Of a DNA stretch of 64,000 bases, positions 1 to 9,314 are shown one piece after another (positions within the stretch are counted from its first letter, which is position 1; each line of letters begins with the position of its first letter). Under the pieces are notes generated by a model, which saw only the letters and a program-made list of their open reading frames with translations, was not told the origin of the DNA and made no database searches. A program made the position numbers and the translations under genes. Origin of the DNA: Pseudomonas sp. 7P_10.2_Bac1 (GTDB lineage Bacteria > Pseudomonadota > Gammaproteobacteria > Pseudomonadales > Pseudomonadaceae); assembly GCF_025465935.1 (NCBI RefSeq), contig NZ_JANLNV010000075.1:1-64000 (forward strand), written 5' to 3'.

Positions 1-2123
1 AAGGTGTAATCCGCCGTTACGAAGACCGACCGCGGTTCACCCATGATCCATTGTTGGCCGTCATTGTATTGGCTTAAGGCGTACTGGCGGTTGAACAAAT
101 TATTTACCCGCAGACCCAAGGTGGTTTTTGGCAGGGCTTTCCAGCTGACTGTCGCATCGACCACGGTGTAGCTCGGCAGCTCGGCGGTGTTAGCGATGTC
201 GGCGTAACGCGCGTCGACATAACGCACGCCCGCGCCGGCATTCACGTCGTCAGTAATGGCTTTGCTCAACCACAGGTTGGCAGTGCGACGCGGGACTTCG
301 GTCGGGCGGTTGCCTTTGTATGACACACCGCCTTGATCGAATTTGTCGTACTGGGCCCGCACCACGGCCGCGTTGGCTTGGAGCTGCCAGCGGTCAGGCA
401 ATTGCAAATCAAGGCTGGCTTCCAGGCCTTTGGACGACTGCTCGCCCACTTGCAACGTGCGCGTAACGTCAGCTGGGTCGGTGGTCAGCAAGTCCTTCTT
501 GACGATGTGATACGCCGCCAATGTCCACTCGCCGCGCTGGTCCCAGAACATCTGTTTGAAGCCGACTTCGGTCTGGCGAGCATGGGCCAGGCCAAAGTTC
601 TGCTGGTTCTGGTTCAGGCTGATCAAGCCTCCGACGCCATCGACGCTGGTGGCTTGCTGGGCGTAGACCGAGGTGTCCGGGGTCAATTCGTAGACCAGGC
701 CGACTTTCCAGCTGTTGGCCGACAAGCTGCGGTCGGAGCGGGTGGTGACGTTGTCCACCGAGAAATCATCGCGGTCCAGGTGCACCATGTCGCGGCGCAC
801 ACCGGTGACCAGCGACAGTTGATCGGTCAGCTCGGTGCGGTTTTCTGCGAACAGCGAGAACTGCTGCGTGGTGCTGGTGAACTGGTCGCGGTAAGGCGAC
901 GCACTCTGCCACTGGCCACGGTCCGGGTGGTAGAGGTCGATCGGCTGGCCGTTCTCGTCGACATCGTCATACGGCGAGTTGCTGTGCAGATTGAAGTGGA
1001 TACGGTTGTAGTCCATGCCCACCAGCGTTTTGCTCTTGAGGCCGAACAGGTCGTGGCTGAGAGCGAAGGTCTGGCGGTCGCCAACCTGTTCCTGCTCATG
1101 CTTGATGCTGAAATAGCCGCTGCGCAACAGGGTTTGGCTGGCTTCATCCCACGCGTGGTTCTCGGCGTTCTGCCAGCGGCGCTGGGCCTTGAGGTAATAC
1201 AGCTCGTTGGTAGCGGTCAGGTTGTCGTTGATCCGCCATTCGCTGTTCAGGCGCGTCCATTGGTCGTTGTAGTGCAGTTTGGCGTCGCTGACGTTGTAGT
1301 CCTTGTCGCGCAAGCCTTTGTGGTAGCGGCCATTGATCAACGGCACGCCGAAATCGTTCTGTGGCTCCTGGTCGCCGTAGTCGTGGCTCAGGGTGAACGC
1401 CAGATCGTCGGTGGCCTGCCAGCGCAGGGCGGCGCTGATGAAGGTGTTTTCGGAATCGCCGTGGTCGATCCAGCCGTTGCTCTGGGTGTGGTTGATGTTC
1501 AACCGGTAGCTCAGGGTGTCGGTCAGCGAGCCGCCGCTGTCCAGTGCCTGCTGCTGGGTGTCGTATGAGCCATAGCCCACGCGGATATGGTTTTCGATCT
1601 CGCCGCTGAACGGCTTTTTCGGGATCACGTTGATCACCGCGCCGGTCGCGCCTTCGCCATACAGCACCGACGCCGGGCCGCGCAGCACGTCGATACGCTC
1701 TACCGACCAGTCATCCACCGGGAACGTTACCGTACCTGCGCCGCTGTACATGCGGGTGCCATCGTAGAGCTGCATGACCGAGCCCGGGCCGTCAAAGCCG
1801 CGCGCCGAGTAGGCCGAGCCACCGTTGCCCGGCGAACCGGTGAAGCTGATGCCGGTGGTGCGGGTCACGGCGTCCTGCACACTGCGGTCGCCTCGTGCGC
1901 GGATCTGCGCGCCGGTCAGGCTTTCGACACTGGCCGGGGTTTCGAGGCTACTGAGGTTCAGGCGCGAACCGGCGGTGGTGGCGGTCTTGAGGTCGACGCT
2001 TTCGGCATCGACCTCGGGTGCAGTGATCGTGGCGGCTGGCAACATCAGCGACGACGCAGTGTCATCTGCGTGCGCGCTGTTGATTGCCAACAGGCAAAGA
2101 CTGGAAAGCAGGTACTTGTTCAT
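1..2123 (-). CDS. TonB-dependent siderophore/metallophore receptor (3' edge cut)
   Basis: This is an outer-membrane beta-barrel importer powered by TonB. The reading frame starts at the ATG at 2121-2123 with a signal peptide (MNKYLLSSLCLLAINSAHA). A plug domain follows and the barrel runs to the window edge. The last readable residues, TADYT plus a partial Phe codon, match the usual aromatic C-terminus, so only about one codon and the stop are missing. Length is about 707 residues. The protein begins directly with the plug and has no N-terminal signalling domain, so it is not an FpvA-type sigma-factor transducer. A Zur-like operator lies about 75 bp upstream. That suggests, by inference, a zinc-related ligand instead of a classical iron siderophore. 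The PepSY gene upstream may assist release or reduction of the metal. Confidence 0.85.
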   Translation of the reverse strand, partial: MNKYLLSSLCLLAINSAHADDTASSLMLPAATITAPEVDAESVDLKTATTAGSRLNLSSLETPASVESLTGAQIRARGDRSVQDAVTRTTGISFTGSPGNGGSAYSARGFDGPGSVMQLYDGTRMYSGAGTVTFPVDDWSVERIDVLRGPASVLYGEGATGAVINVIPKKPFSGEIENHIRVGYGSYDTQQQALDSGGSLTDTLSYRLNINHTQSNGWIDHGDSENTFISAALRWQATDDLAFTLSHDYGDQEPQNDFGVPLINGRYHKGLRDKDYNVSDAKLHYNDQWTRLNSEWRINDNLTATNELYYLKAQRRWQNAENHAWDEASQTLLRSGYFSIKHEQEQVGDRQTFALSHDLFGLKSKTLVGMDYNRIHFNLHSNSPYDDVDENGQPIDLYHPDRGQWQSASPYRDQFTSTTQQFSLFAENRTELTDQLSLVTGVRRDMVHLDRDDFSVDNVTTRSDRSLSANSWKVGLVYELTPDTSVYAQQATSVDGVGGLISLNQNQQNFGLAHARQTEVGFKQMFWDQRGEWTLAAYHIVKKDLLTTDPADVTRTLQVGEQSSKGLEASLDLQLPDRWQLQANAAVVRAQYDKFDQGGVSYKGNRPTEVPRRTANLWLSKAITDDVNAGAGVRYVDARYADIANTAELPSYTVVDATVSWKALPKTTLGLRVNNLFNRQYALSQYNDGQQWIMGEPRSVFVTADYT

Positions 2124-2198
2124 CGAGGTCGAGAATCGCTTTTTTCTGGAGATGTACCCGCTGCCTCCTGGCGGCGGGGTGAACGAGCTTAAATCGTT

Positions 2199-2215
2199 TT
2201 GTTACTTTATAACAA
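2199..2215 (-). promoter_or_regulatory. Zur-like operator in front of the TonB receptor
   Basis: A perfect inverted repeat, TTGTTA-N5-TAACAA, lies between the PepSY stop and the receptor start. The inner 15-mer TGTTACTTTATAACA differs from the classical Zur box TGTTATAnTATAACA at two central positions. Read on the minus strand, the palindrome also contains a TATAAAG that could serve as a -10 element. The position suits repression of the receptor by zinc-loaded Zur. The assignment rests on the motif only. Confidence 0.5.
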
Positions 2216-2289
2216 TAATTTTGCTCGTGATACTGGCGCGCCAGTATCCACATATCTCTGCTTCGCGCATCTCGGATGTTTCATGCCTG

Positions 2290-3666
2290 CTATGAAAGCG
2301 GCTCATGATGCGGTTTTGAGCGCACCAGCAGCAGTAGTCGATCCAGCAACCAGACGCCAATCAGTGAGGCGCCCACCAGCGGGAAAACCACCGCCAAGGC
2401 GAGGATGATCACGATGCCGGTCTTCCAGGTCGGCAAATCGTGGCGCAGCGGCGGTACGCCCAACCCGCCTGCGGGACGGCGCTTCCACCAGATCACCAGG
2501 CCGCTGACCGAACTCAGCAGAATCATCAGGCAGATCAGCAAAATCGCGATCTGATTGAGTGAGCCGAACAGCTTGCCTTCGTGCAGCATCACGCCCATTT
2601 CCGTGGCGCGGGCGACGTTGCTGTAATGCTGCCAACGCACATCGGCCAGTACTTCGCCGGTGTATTGATCGACGTGCAGGGTGGCGTCATTGCGCGGGTC
2701 GTCGGCGAACACGGCGATGGTAAATACGCCTTGCGCTGTGGTCGGCAGGGTAATGCTGTAGCCGGGCTCGACCTTGCGCGCGTTGGCAGTATCGACCACC
2801 TGTTGCAGGGTGATGCCGGGCGCCGCCGGGCCAGAGGCATGGCCTGCGTGCGCCATGTGCTCGGCATGTGCGCCGGAAACCGGCATCGGCGTGTTTTCCA
2901 TGGCCCAAGGCACAGTCTGGCGGGCGGCGTTGTTGAGGGTGCGGGCTTCAACGTCCGATTGGGGCACGTTGTTCCACATGGCGGCGGGGAACTGGTTCCA
3001 CAGCTCGGCGTATTGCTTGCCCCAGAAGCCGGTCCAGGTCATGCCGCTGATCAGCATGAACAACAGCAAGGCTGCGCCCCAGAACCCGGTGACCGCATGC
3101 AGGTCGCGCCACAACACCCGGCCGCGGCGGCTGAAGCGCGGCCACAAAATACCCGCGGCAGATTGCCCGCGTGGCCACCACAGGTACAAACCGGACACTA
3201 CCAGCACCACGCCCCAGCCAGCGGCAAGCTCCACCAGTCGGTCGCCGAGGGTGCCGATCATCAACTCGCCATGCAGGGCGCGCGCCACGGCTTGCAGGTT
3301 GAGCTTGGCGTCTTGCTCACCCAGCACTTCGCCGCTGTACGGGTTGATAAACACATTGAGCTGGCGCCCAGCGTTGCTGAGCACAAATTGCGCGCTGCGC
3401 TCAGGGTTGATTGGCGGCAGGTACTGGCTGATATGGCCCTGTGGATAACGGGCCTGCACGCGCTGGAGTTGATCGTCGGCACTGAGGCGGTGATGGCCGG
3501 GGCTGACGTTGATCAGGTGATCGTAGAGCAAGGGATCAAGCTGAGGCTTGAACAGGTAAATAATCCCGGTCAGGGCCAGCAGAATCATGAACGGCGCGAC
3601 AAACAGCCCGGCATAGAAATGCCAGCGCCAGGCCAGGTTGTAAAACGACGGTGTGGGTTGGCTCAT
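2290..3666 (-). CDS. PepSY-associated transmembrane protein
   Basis: This 458-residue inner-membrane protein of the PepSY-TM family has a first membrane helix at about residues 12-40 (WRWHFYAGLFVAPFM). A large periplasmic part with two PepSY-like stretches follows, then further helices at about 160-180, 195-215, 365-395 and 410-440. A His/Met-rich loop (HAEHMAHAGHASG) near residues 267-280 could bind copper or another soft metal. Such proteins commonly sit next to TonB receptors and are thought to take part in metal reduction or handling in the periplasm; the exact reaction is not established. It lies between the copper receptor and the first receptor on the same strand, with a REPIN directly upstream of its start. 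Confidence 0.85.
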   Translation of the reverse strand: MSQPTPSFYNLAWRWHFYAGLFVAPFMILLALTGIIYLFKPQLDPLLYDHLINVSPGHHRLSADDQLQRVQARYPQGHISQYLPPINPERSAQFVLSNAGRQLNVFINPYSGEVLGEQDAKLNLQAVARALHGELMIGTLGDRLVELAAGWGVVLVVSGLYLWWPRGQSAAGILWPRFSRRGRVLWRDLHAVTGFWGAALLLFMLISGMTWTGFWGKQYAELWNQFPAAMWNNVPQSDVEARTLNNAARQTVPWAMENTPMPVSGAHAEHMAHAGHASGPAAPGITLQQVVDTANARKVEPGYSITLPTTAQGVFTIAVFADDPRNDATLHVDQYTGEVLADVRWQHYSNVARATEMGVMLHEGKLFGSLNQIAILLICLMILLSSVSGLVIWWKRRPAGGLGVPPLRHDLPTWKTGIVIILALAVVFPLVGASLIGVWLLDRLLLLVRSKPHHEPLS

Positions 3667-3697
3667 CAGGAGCGGCTCCGCAAAGAATTCATCAGGA

Positions 3698-3762
3698 GTA
3701 GGAGCGAGCTTGCCTCGCGATCTTTTGATTTTTAAAAGATCGCGAGACGAGCTCGCTCCTAC
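3698..3762. repeat. REPIN: paired inverted REP sequences
   Basis: Two near-perfect inverted arms of 29 nt (3698-3726 and 3734-3762), each ending in the REP-type GTAGGAGCGAGC, surround a 7-nt spacer. It fills the gap between the oprC-like stop and the PepSY start. The same arm sequence recurs at 45566-45630 and 58303-58332. The RNA hairpin may damp read-through from the copper receptor. Confidence 0.85.
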
Positions 3763-3776
3763 AGGGGAAGGTACTG

Positions 3777-5867
3777 TTAGAAACTCACATCAACCTTGGT
3801 CCAGAGCGTGCGGCCCGGCTCGTTGATGGGTGTCGGGTCGTTCGCCGGGTAGCCAAAACCGGCATTGCCCGCCATGTTCAGGTGCTCGCTGTAGGTCTTG
3901 TCCAGCAGGTTGTCGACCCCCGCACTGACCTTGACGTTTTTGTTGATGCGGTACGCGCCATTCAACGAGAACACGCCAAAACCGGCGCTCTTGCCGTAGT
4001 CTTTGCCGACCACGTTGCCCGCGTTGCGGTCGATCCGATCCTGGCGTGCCACCACGCGCCACAGGGCGCCGGCGCTCCAGTCGTCCTGGCTGTAAGTCAG
4101 CCCCAGGCGGGTGTCCAGTGGCGGCATTTGCGGCAGGGCCTTGCCGTCGGTGGTGTTCTTGCCCCAGGCGTAGGCCAGGGTCGCATCGGCTTTCCAGTGG
4201 TCGGTCAGTTGATACGCCGCGCCGAGTTCGCCGCCCATGATGCGGGCGTTGATGTTCTGCGCCTGGGAGCTGTTCTGCGCATAGTCAAACAGGATGTAGT
4301 CGTGAATCACGCCCGCGTAGGCCGAGACCCAGGCTTCCAGGTCCTGGGTTTTGTACTGCATGCCGACGTCGAGCTGAGTGGTCTTTTCTGGCTTGATCGC
4401 GTCAAACGCGTTCACCGAACCGGCCGGGCCGGACTTGGGCGAAAACAGTTCCCAGTAGTCCGGGAAGCGCTGCACATGGCCTAGACCGGCATAGACCGTG
4501 GTCGGGCTGTTGGCCATGTCATGCTCATACCGCACGAAGCCGCTGGGCAGGGTGTCAGCGCGGGTTTTATCCAGGGTCGGGTTGGGCGTGCTCATCATTC
4601 CCGAGCCCAGCCGGGCGCGATAATCCTTGGCCGAGGCGCGGTCCAGGCGGGCGCCGGTGATCACCCGATCACGCTCGGCGGCGTACCAGGTCAACTCGCC
4701 AAAAGCGCCGTAGTTGTGGAAATCGGCGTCCTTGGTCCAGTGTTGATCCTTGTAGGTGTCGATGCCCATGCCGGAGCGGGTGCGGTGTTCGTTGGTCTGG
4801 GCATCAATGCCGCTGATCAACTGCACATCTGCCCAGCGCCAGGTGGCTTTGATGCGCGCGCCGAGGGTGCGGCGGTCGACGTTGACGCCCATGGGGCCAG
4901 CCATCATGCCGGTGCCGGATGGCGTACGCAGGGTGTAGTTGTCCATCACGTGGTCGGCGTAGTTGTAGTAAACCTGCGCTTCGAGCTTGTCGAGTACGTC
5001 GCCGATATTGGACTTTTCGAAGCGCAGGCCCAGGCTTTCGCGCTTGTACTGGCTGCCGTCCATGCCTCGCCCGGCCGAGCGCGCTTCGCCGTCGCCCTTG
5101 CCGGCGGTGAGTTCGAGCAGGGTGTCGGCGTCTGGGGTCCAGCCCAGTGCGACATCGCCGTTCCATTTGTCATAGCGCGAGGGCACGGTGTGGCCACGGC
5201 CGTCTTTGTAGTCATCGGCATGGGCGGTGTTGCCGATCACTCGCAAGTAGCCCTGCGGACCACCGACAGCGGCATCCAGGGTTTTGTCGAAACGGCCGTT
5301 GGAGCCTGCCAGCACGCTGGCGTTGATGCGTGAGCCCAACTCGCCAAAATGCTCGGGCTCACGGTCGAACAGCACCGTGCCCGCCGACGAACCCGGCCCC
5401 CACTGCACGCTTTGCGGGCCTTTGATGACGGTCAGTTTGTCGTAGGTTTCAGGGGCGATATAGGAGGTTGGCGTGTCCATGCGGCCGGGGCAGGCGCCGA
5501 GCATCTGGCCGCCGTTGGTGAGGATGTTCAGCCGTGAACCAAACATGCCACGCAAAATCGGCTCGCCGTTGGTGCCGCCATTACGGATCAGGGCGAAGCC
5601 CGGGATGGTCTTCAAATAATCCCCGCCATCGCTGGCAGGTACAGGCTGGCGCGGGTCCTTGGGGTCCGTGACGATGGTCAGCGGCGAGCTGGGTGCAACG
5701 GCTGTAATCACCAGCGGGCTGATCTCATTGGTGTGCGCAGCGTGCTCGTCAACCGTCTCGGCAGCCATGGCGGCGGGAGCCAGCAAGGCACAGCACAAGG
5801 TGCTCAAGGCAAACGGCAGGCCTGTCTGGGCATGAGACAAACGGGAGGCAGCAGTAAAGCGGGACAT
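3777..5867 (-). CDS. oprC: TonB-dependent copper receptor, OprC type
   Basis: This outer-membrane barrel for copper uptake has about 696 residues. The ATG at 5867 is chosen over the upstream ATG at 5873 because a GGA lies at workable spacing before it. A signal peptide ends at ...APAAMAAE. The plug carries GACPGRM, a Cys-x3-Met pair (about Cys126/Met130 here) equivalent to the copper-coordinating Cys and Met known in P. aeruginosa OprC. The mature N-terminus has an EHAAH stretch. The C-terminus VDVSF is a normal barrel end. It is the last gene of a copper cluster with two DUF2946 proteins and PCuAC, which supports copper as the substrate. Confidence 0.92.
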   Translation of the reverse strand: MSRFTAASRLSHAQTGLPFALSTLCCALLAPAAMAAETVDEHAAHTNEISPLVITAVAPSSPLTIVTDPKDPRQPVPASDGGDYLKTIPGFALIRNGGTNGEPILRGMFGSRLNILTNGGQMLGACPGRMDTPTSYIAPETYDKLTVIKGPQSVQWGPGSSAGTVLFDREPEHFGELGSRINASVLAGSNGRFDKTLDAAVGGPQGYLRVIGNTAHADDYKDGRGHTVPSRYDKWNGDVALGWTPDADTLLELTAGKGDGEARSAGRGMDGSQYKRESLGLRFEKSNIGDVLDKLEAQVYYNYADHVMDNYTLRTPSGTGMMAGPMGVNVDRRTLGARIKATWRWADVQLISGIDAQTNEHRTRSGMGIDTYKDQHWTKDADFHNYGAFGELTWYAAERDRVITGARLDRASAKDYRARLGSGMMSTPNPTLDKTRADTLPSGFVRYEHDMANSPTTVYAGLGHVQRFPDYWELFSPKSGPAGSVNAFDAIKPEKTTQLDVGMQYKTQDLEAWVSAYAGVIHDYILFDYAQNSSQAQNINARIMGGELGAAYQLTDHWKADATLAYAWGKNTTDGKALPQMPPLDTRLGLTYSQDDWSAGALWRVVARQDRIDRNAGNVVGKDYGKSAGFGVFSLNGAYRINKNVKVSAGVDNLLDKTYSEHLNMAGNAGFGYPANDPTPINEPGRTLWTKVDVSF

Positions 5868-5967
5868 AGGCATTCCAGTATTCAAGCGAAAACAACACGG
5901 CCGACGGCCTGCGGCGCTCTAAAGCAGCGCCCGCAGGTCGACCAGGTTCAAGAGGTTGTGAACGTGC

Positions 5968-6375
5968 TTAAACGAATACCGGGGGCGCCCGCGCGCGCGC
6001 GCCGGGGAAGATCGGTTGTTGCGCATGCCCCAACCGTGTGGGCCGTGGCAGATAGCTTTTAAGGTGGGGTGAATCGAAGAGGGCAATGTCAGCGGTATGA
6101 GGCAGCGCCGGGCAACTGAACAATAGTGTGCAGTAGCCGCATTTTTCCCACAGCGCATGGTGCTCGGCAGATGGCGCGTGATGCTCGGCGTGTTCGCCGT
6201 GCATAGACATGTCCATGCCCATTTCCATGGACATAGGCATCGACATGGAGCCGTGATGATTCATCGGCACCGCTTGGGAAATCAGCGGGCCGATAAAAAT
6301 CATCAGCATGGCAAACAGGCTCAACCAACTGCCGCGAATCTGCGACATGGAGTGCCTGGCGCGAGGGGCGCGCAT
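5968..6375 (-). CDS. DUF2946 family His/Met-rich protein
   Basis: A small exported or membrane-anchored protein of about 135 residues. A hydrophobic segment (SWLSLFAMLMIFIGPLISQA) near the N-terminus acts as signal or anchor. It is followed by an extreme Met/His tract of about 40 residues (for example MSMPMSMEMGMDMSMHGE, then HAEHHAPSAEHHA) and a CGYC motif. This composition fits Cu(I)/Cu(II) binding. DUF2946 genes typically neighbour copper receptors and PCuAC chaperones, as here, but their function is not defined. The ATG at 6375 is preferred over the upstream in-frame start at 6384. The last 30 residues are Arg/Pro-rich and of low complexity. Confidence 0.8.
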   Translation of the reverse strand: MRAPRARHSMSQIRGSWLSLFAMLMIFIGPLISQAVPMNHHGSMSMPMSMEMGMDMSMHGEHAEHHAPSAEHHALWEKCGYCTLLFSCPALPHTADIALFDSPHLKSYLPRPTRLGHAQQPIFPGARARAPPVFV

Positions 6376-6396
6376 GGAGCTCAAAAACCGCAGTCT

Positions 6397-6891
6397 TTAG
6401 TGAGCGTGCATGTGTGCCATGTTGTCTTCAGGGGGCTGTTTTTGCACCGTGACCTCAACCGGTAGATCACCCGCTTTTTCGAAATGCAGGGTCAGCGGGA
6501 AGCGTTTGCCGTCTTGCAGCAGGCTGCGATCTTTAATGTCGACCAGCATCACGTGGTACGCCATGGGGCCGAAGGTCACCGTGCCACCGGGGGCAACGAC
6601 GACGTCATTCACCGGCTGCATCTTCATCAGGTCGCCCTGCATCACGTGCTGGTGCAGCTCGGCGCCCCCAGCAATCGGGGTGTCGGCGCTGAGCAGGCGG
6701 TCGGCGGTGCTGCCGTTGTTATGGATCACAAAGTACGCGGCCACGGTGGGCGCGTTGGGCGGTAGCTCTTGCGACCACGGGTGAGTGATGAGCAGATCAC
6801 CGCTTTTGTATTCGTGGGCGTTGGCAAAACAGGCAGGCAACAACAACGCCGCCGCAATAACGGCGCGCTTGAACAGTGACAGGTTCAGCAT
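6397..6891 (-). CDS. Periplasmic copper chaperone, PCuAC family
   Basis: A secreted protein of about 164 residues with a signal peptide ending in FANA. The PCuAC fold (DUF461) carries the copper ligands seen as HQHVM, MKM and YHVM, matching the family's H(M)x10Mx21HxM pattern in outline. A second metal-binding tail, MAHMHAH, ends the protein. It is expected to bind Cu(I) in the periplasm and pass it to partners such as cytochrome oxidase assembly factors. Two ATGs are possible (6897 and 6891); 6891 has the better spacing (7 nt) from GGAG. It lies in one unit with the flanking DUF2946 genes and the copper receptor. Confidence 0.87.
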   Translation of the reverse strand: MLNLSLFKRAVIAAALLLPACFANAHEYKSGDLLITHPWSQELPPNAPTVAAYFVIHNNGSTADRLLSADTPIAGGAELHQHVMQGDLMKMQPVNDVVVAPGGTVTFGPMAYHVMLVDIKDRSLLQDGKRFPLTLHFEKAGDLPVEVTVQKQPPEDNMAHMHAH

Positions 6892-6939
6892 GTTCATTCT
6901 CCGGAATGATTCAAAACGCAAAAGGGTTGCGAAGGTGAA

Positions 6940-7338
6940 TCAGGCCAGGGGCGAAGCGCGGGGGTTGAGGCTCGGCCATTGCTGGCGCGGGGTGGGGCGT
7001 TTGAGGTGATCGGGGATCTGGCTGTGGCCACGTTCGATCGCGGCAAAATACAGCGAGGGAATATGCGCAGGTAATGCCACCAGGGGCGCGGAGCCAGAGC
7101 AGCACCAACAATGCTGCATGTTGGAGTGATCGTCTTTCTGGCTGTCGGCGGCGTCAAACTTACCCAGTGACACGGCCACCATCTTGGTGCCGGTGGAGGT
7201 GCAGAAACTGCTCCACACCACCTGTTCGCTCGGCTCACTGCTGGTCGCCGCCATGGCCCCGCCCATTGACATGGCGAGCATGTTGAACAGCACTGCAAAG
7301 CAGGCGATCCAGGCAAATGCAAACCGTTGTCGGGACAT
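6940..7338 (-). CDS. DUF2946 family protein (first gene of copper cluster)
   Basis: A protein of about 132 residues with an N-terminal hydrophobic segment ending in GGAMAA, probably a signal peptide. The body holds Cys at SSFCTS and a Cys-rich HCWCCSG motif after the acidic/His stretch DSQKDDHSNMQ. The C-terminus is Arg/Pro-rich. The ATG at 7338 follows GGAA at 7 nt; the upstream in-frame ATG at 7350 lacks a Shine-Dalgarno sequence. It is the promoter-proximal gene of the minus-strand copper cluster, 42-48 bp before the PCuAC gene. Periplasmic copper handling is inferred from context and Cys/His content. Confidence 0.78.
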   Translation of the reverse strand: MSRQRFAFAWIACFAVLFNMLAMSMGGAMAATSSEPSEQVVWSSFCTSTGTKMVAVSLGKFDAADSQKDDHSNMQHCWCCSGSAPLVALPAHIPSLYFAAIERGHSQIPDHLKRPTPRQQWPSLNPRASPLA

Positions 7339-7491
7339 GACACATTCCATGAGTGAAGCGATCAGCGGGCTATTTAGCCTGAATGGCCTGCGTAAGTAAA
7401 AAGGCTAGTTGTGTGGCGAAATGTCGCGTTAAGCAGCAAGGGGCTTTTGGCTCTGATGTTGATTGCACGTTCTGGGCTTTAGCGCGAGCGC

Positions 7492-8220
7492 CTAGACAAT
7501 CTGTTTCTGGTTTAGCCCCTCTAACACCTCCTCCACCGTCCCAAAGACCCGGTCAACCTCGGGCAACTCCGGGCGTTTAAGAATCAACACCGGTACTCCC
7601 CGTTCACGGGCGACTTCCAGTTTGGGCTCGGTGGCGCTGCTGCCGCTGTTTTTGCTGATGAGGACGTCGATGCCACGTTGATCAAAAAGTGTACGTTCGT
7701 CTTCGATCAGAAAAGGCCCGCGGGCGCCGATGACGTCGCACCGTGCATTGCCGGGGTAGACGTCCAGCGCGCGTAAGGTCCAGAACTGGTGATCGGGGAT
7801 TTCGTGCAGGTGTTCCAGCGGTTCACGGCCCAAGGTGAACAGCGGGCGCTGAAAGGGTTTCAGGGCGTCTACCAACTCGGCCCAGTCGGCCACTTCGCGC
7901 CAGTCATCGCCCGCTTGAGGCACCCACGCAGGGCGCCGCAATGCCCAGTATGGAATACCGCTGAGGGCTGCGGCCCGGGCGGCGTTCTGGCTGATTTGTG
8001 CGGCGTAGGGGTGAGTGGCGTCGAGCAGCACGTCGATGCCCTGTTCGCGAAGGTAATTGGCCAACCCCTGCGCGCCACCGTAACCGCCAACCCGCACTTC
8101 GCAGCGCAAATCGGTGGGCACGCGTCCTACCCCGGCCAGGCTGTAAACGTGCTGCGGGCCCAGCGTTCGGGCAATGGCCAAGGCTTCGGTGACGCCGCCG
8201 AGTACTAGAATGCGTTTCAT
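7492..8220 (-). CDS. cobK: Precorrin-6A reductase CobK
   Basis: This 242-residue cytoplasmic enzyme reduces precorrin-6A (or its cobalt form) with NADPH during corrin ring synthesis. The N-terminal dinucleotide-binding turn VLGGVTEA and the family signature [13 protein letters not shown] are clear. Length matches the family. It is the last gene of cobL-cbiD-cobK; its ATG overlaps the cbiD stop by four bases (ATGA), indicating translational coupling. Confidence 0.95.
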   Translation of the reverse strand: MKRILVLGGVTEALAIARTLGPQHVYSLAGVGRVPTDLRCEVRVGGYGGAQGLANYLREQGIDVLLDATHPYAAQISQNAARAAALSGIPYWALRRPAWVPQAGDDWREVADWAELVDALKPFQRPLFTLGREPLEHLHEIPDHQFWTLRALDVYPGNARCDVIGARGPFLIEDERTLFDQRGIDVLISKNSGSSATEPKLEVARERGVPVLILKRPELPEVDRVFGTVEEVLEGLNQKQIV

Positions 8221-9314
8221 GCGAAAGCACCTGCGTGGCCGACAATCGCGCCCTGACGGTCGATGGCAAAGACTTCAACCTGCACCTGTGCGGGCACCAC
8301 ACTGCGGGCAAAATTCAGCGCGTGCTGGCATACCGCGTCACCCAGGGCGATACCTTGCGCGCTGGCCATGGCCAATGCCTGTTGGCTGGTGTTGGCTTGG
8401 CGAATGGCAGCTTGCAGTGCGTCGTCAGCGCCAATGGCCGCCGCCCACTCGGCCAGTTGCGGCAGGTCGATACTGGAGTGACGGCTGTGCAGGTCCATAT
8501 GGCCGGCGGCCAATTTGCTGATTTTTCCGAAGCCGCCGCACAGGCTCAACTTATCCACAGGGACTTTGCGCAGGTGTTTAAGCACCGCGCCCACGAAGTC
8601 ACCCATTTCGATCAACGCGATCTCCGGCAGGTTGTACACGCGGCGCATGGTGTCTTCGCTGGCATTGCCGGTGCAGGCGGCGATGTGCAGGTAGCCGTTG
8701 GTCTTGGCCACGTCGATGCCTTGGTGGATCGAGGCGATGTATGCCGCACAGGAGAACGGCCGGACGATGCCGCTGGTGCCGAGAATTGATAGCCCGCCAA
8801 GGATTCCCAGGCGCGGGTTCATGGTCTTGAGGGCCAGCGATTCGCCGTCCCGTACGTTGACGGTTACTTCAAAACCGCCGCTGTAGTGATGTTCAGCGGC
8901 CAGTTGCAGCAGGTGATCGGTGATCATTTTGCGCGGCACCGGGTTGATCGCCGGCTCCCCAACCGGCAGTACCAGACCGGGGCGGGTGACGGTGCCGACG
9001 CCTTGGCCGGCCACGAATATCACGCCTGTTTCAGGTAACAGGCGCACCCGTGAGTACAACAGCGCGCCGTGGGTGACGTCCGGATCGTCGCCGGCATCCT
9101 TGAGGGTGCCGGCTTCGGCGCCATCGCTGTGCAGACGGCAAAACTCCAGGCGCATGGTCACAACCTTGCCTTTGGGCAAGGTGATTTGCACGGCGTCATG
9201 GCTCACGCCACTGAGCAAAAGGCGTGCGGCTGCGAGGCTGGTGGCGGTGGCGCAACTGCCCGTGGTCAGGCCGCTGCGCAGGGGCGCGGGTTGTTCGGCG
9301 GTTTCGTCACGCAT
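8217..9314 (-). CDS. cbiD: Cobalt-precorrin-5B C1-methyltransferase CbiD
   Basis: This 365-residue enzyme catalyses C1 methylation in corrin synthesis. The N-terminal family signature [12 protein letters not shown] and the [13 protein letters not shown] and [12 protein letters not shown] regions are present. CbiD belongs to the early-cobalt (anaerobic-type) route. Pseudomonads that lack CobF use it inside an otherwise oxygen-dependent pathway, and no cobF is seen here. Its start overlaps the cobL stop by 8 bp and its stop overlaps the cobK start. Confidence 0.94.
   Translation of the reverse strand: MRDETAEQPAPLRSGLTTGSCATATSLAAARLLLSGVSHDAVQITLPKGKVVTMRLEFCRLHSDGAEAGTLKDAGDDPDVTHGALLYSRVRLLPETGVIFVAGQGVGTVTRPGLVLPVGEPAINPVPRKMITDHLLQLAAEHHYSGGFEVTVNVRDGESLALKTMNPRLGILGGLSILGTSGIVRPFSCAAYIASIHQGIDVAKTNGYLHIAACTGNASEDTMRRVYNLPEIALIEMGDFVGAVLKHLRKVPVDKLSLCGGFGKISKLAAGHMDLHSRHSSIDLPQLAEWAAAIGADDALQAAIRQANTSQQALAMASAQGIALGDAVCQHALNFARSVVPAQVQVEVFAIDRQGAIVGHAGAFA

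Noticed and set aside
333..1568. A 411-codon plus-strand frame inside the first TonB receptor.
   Set aside because: The minus-strand receptor reads through the whole region with plug and barrel features; the plus frame is a low-complexity Val/Ala shadow.
5905..5940. GC-rich hairpin between the DUF2946 gene and the copper receptor as a terminator.
   Set aside because: The stem has a bulge and no T tract follows on the minus strand; the genes around it appear to form one unit.
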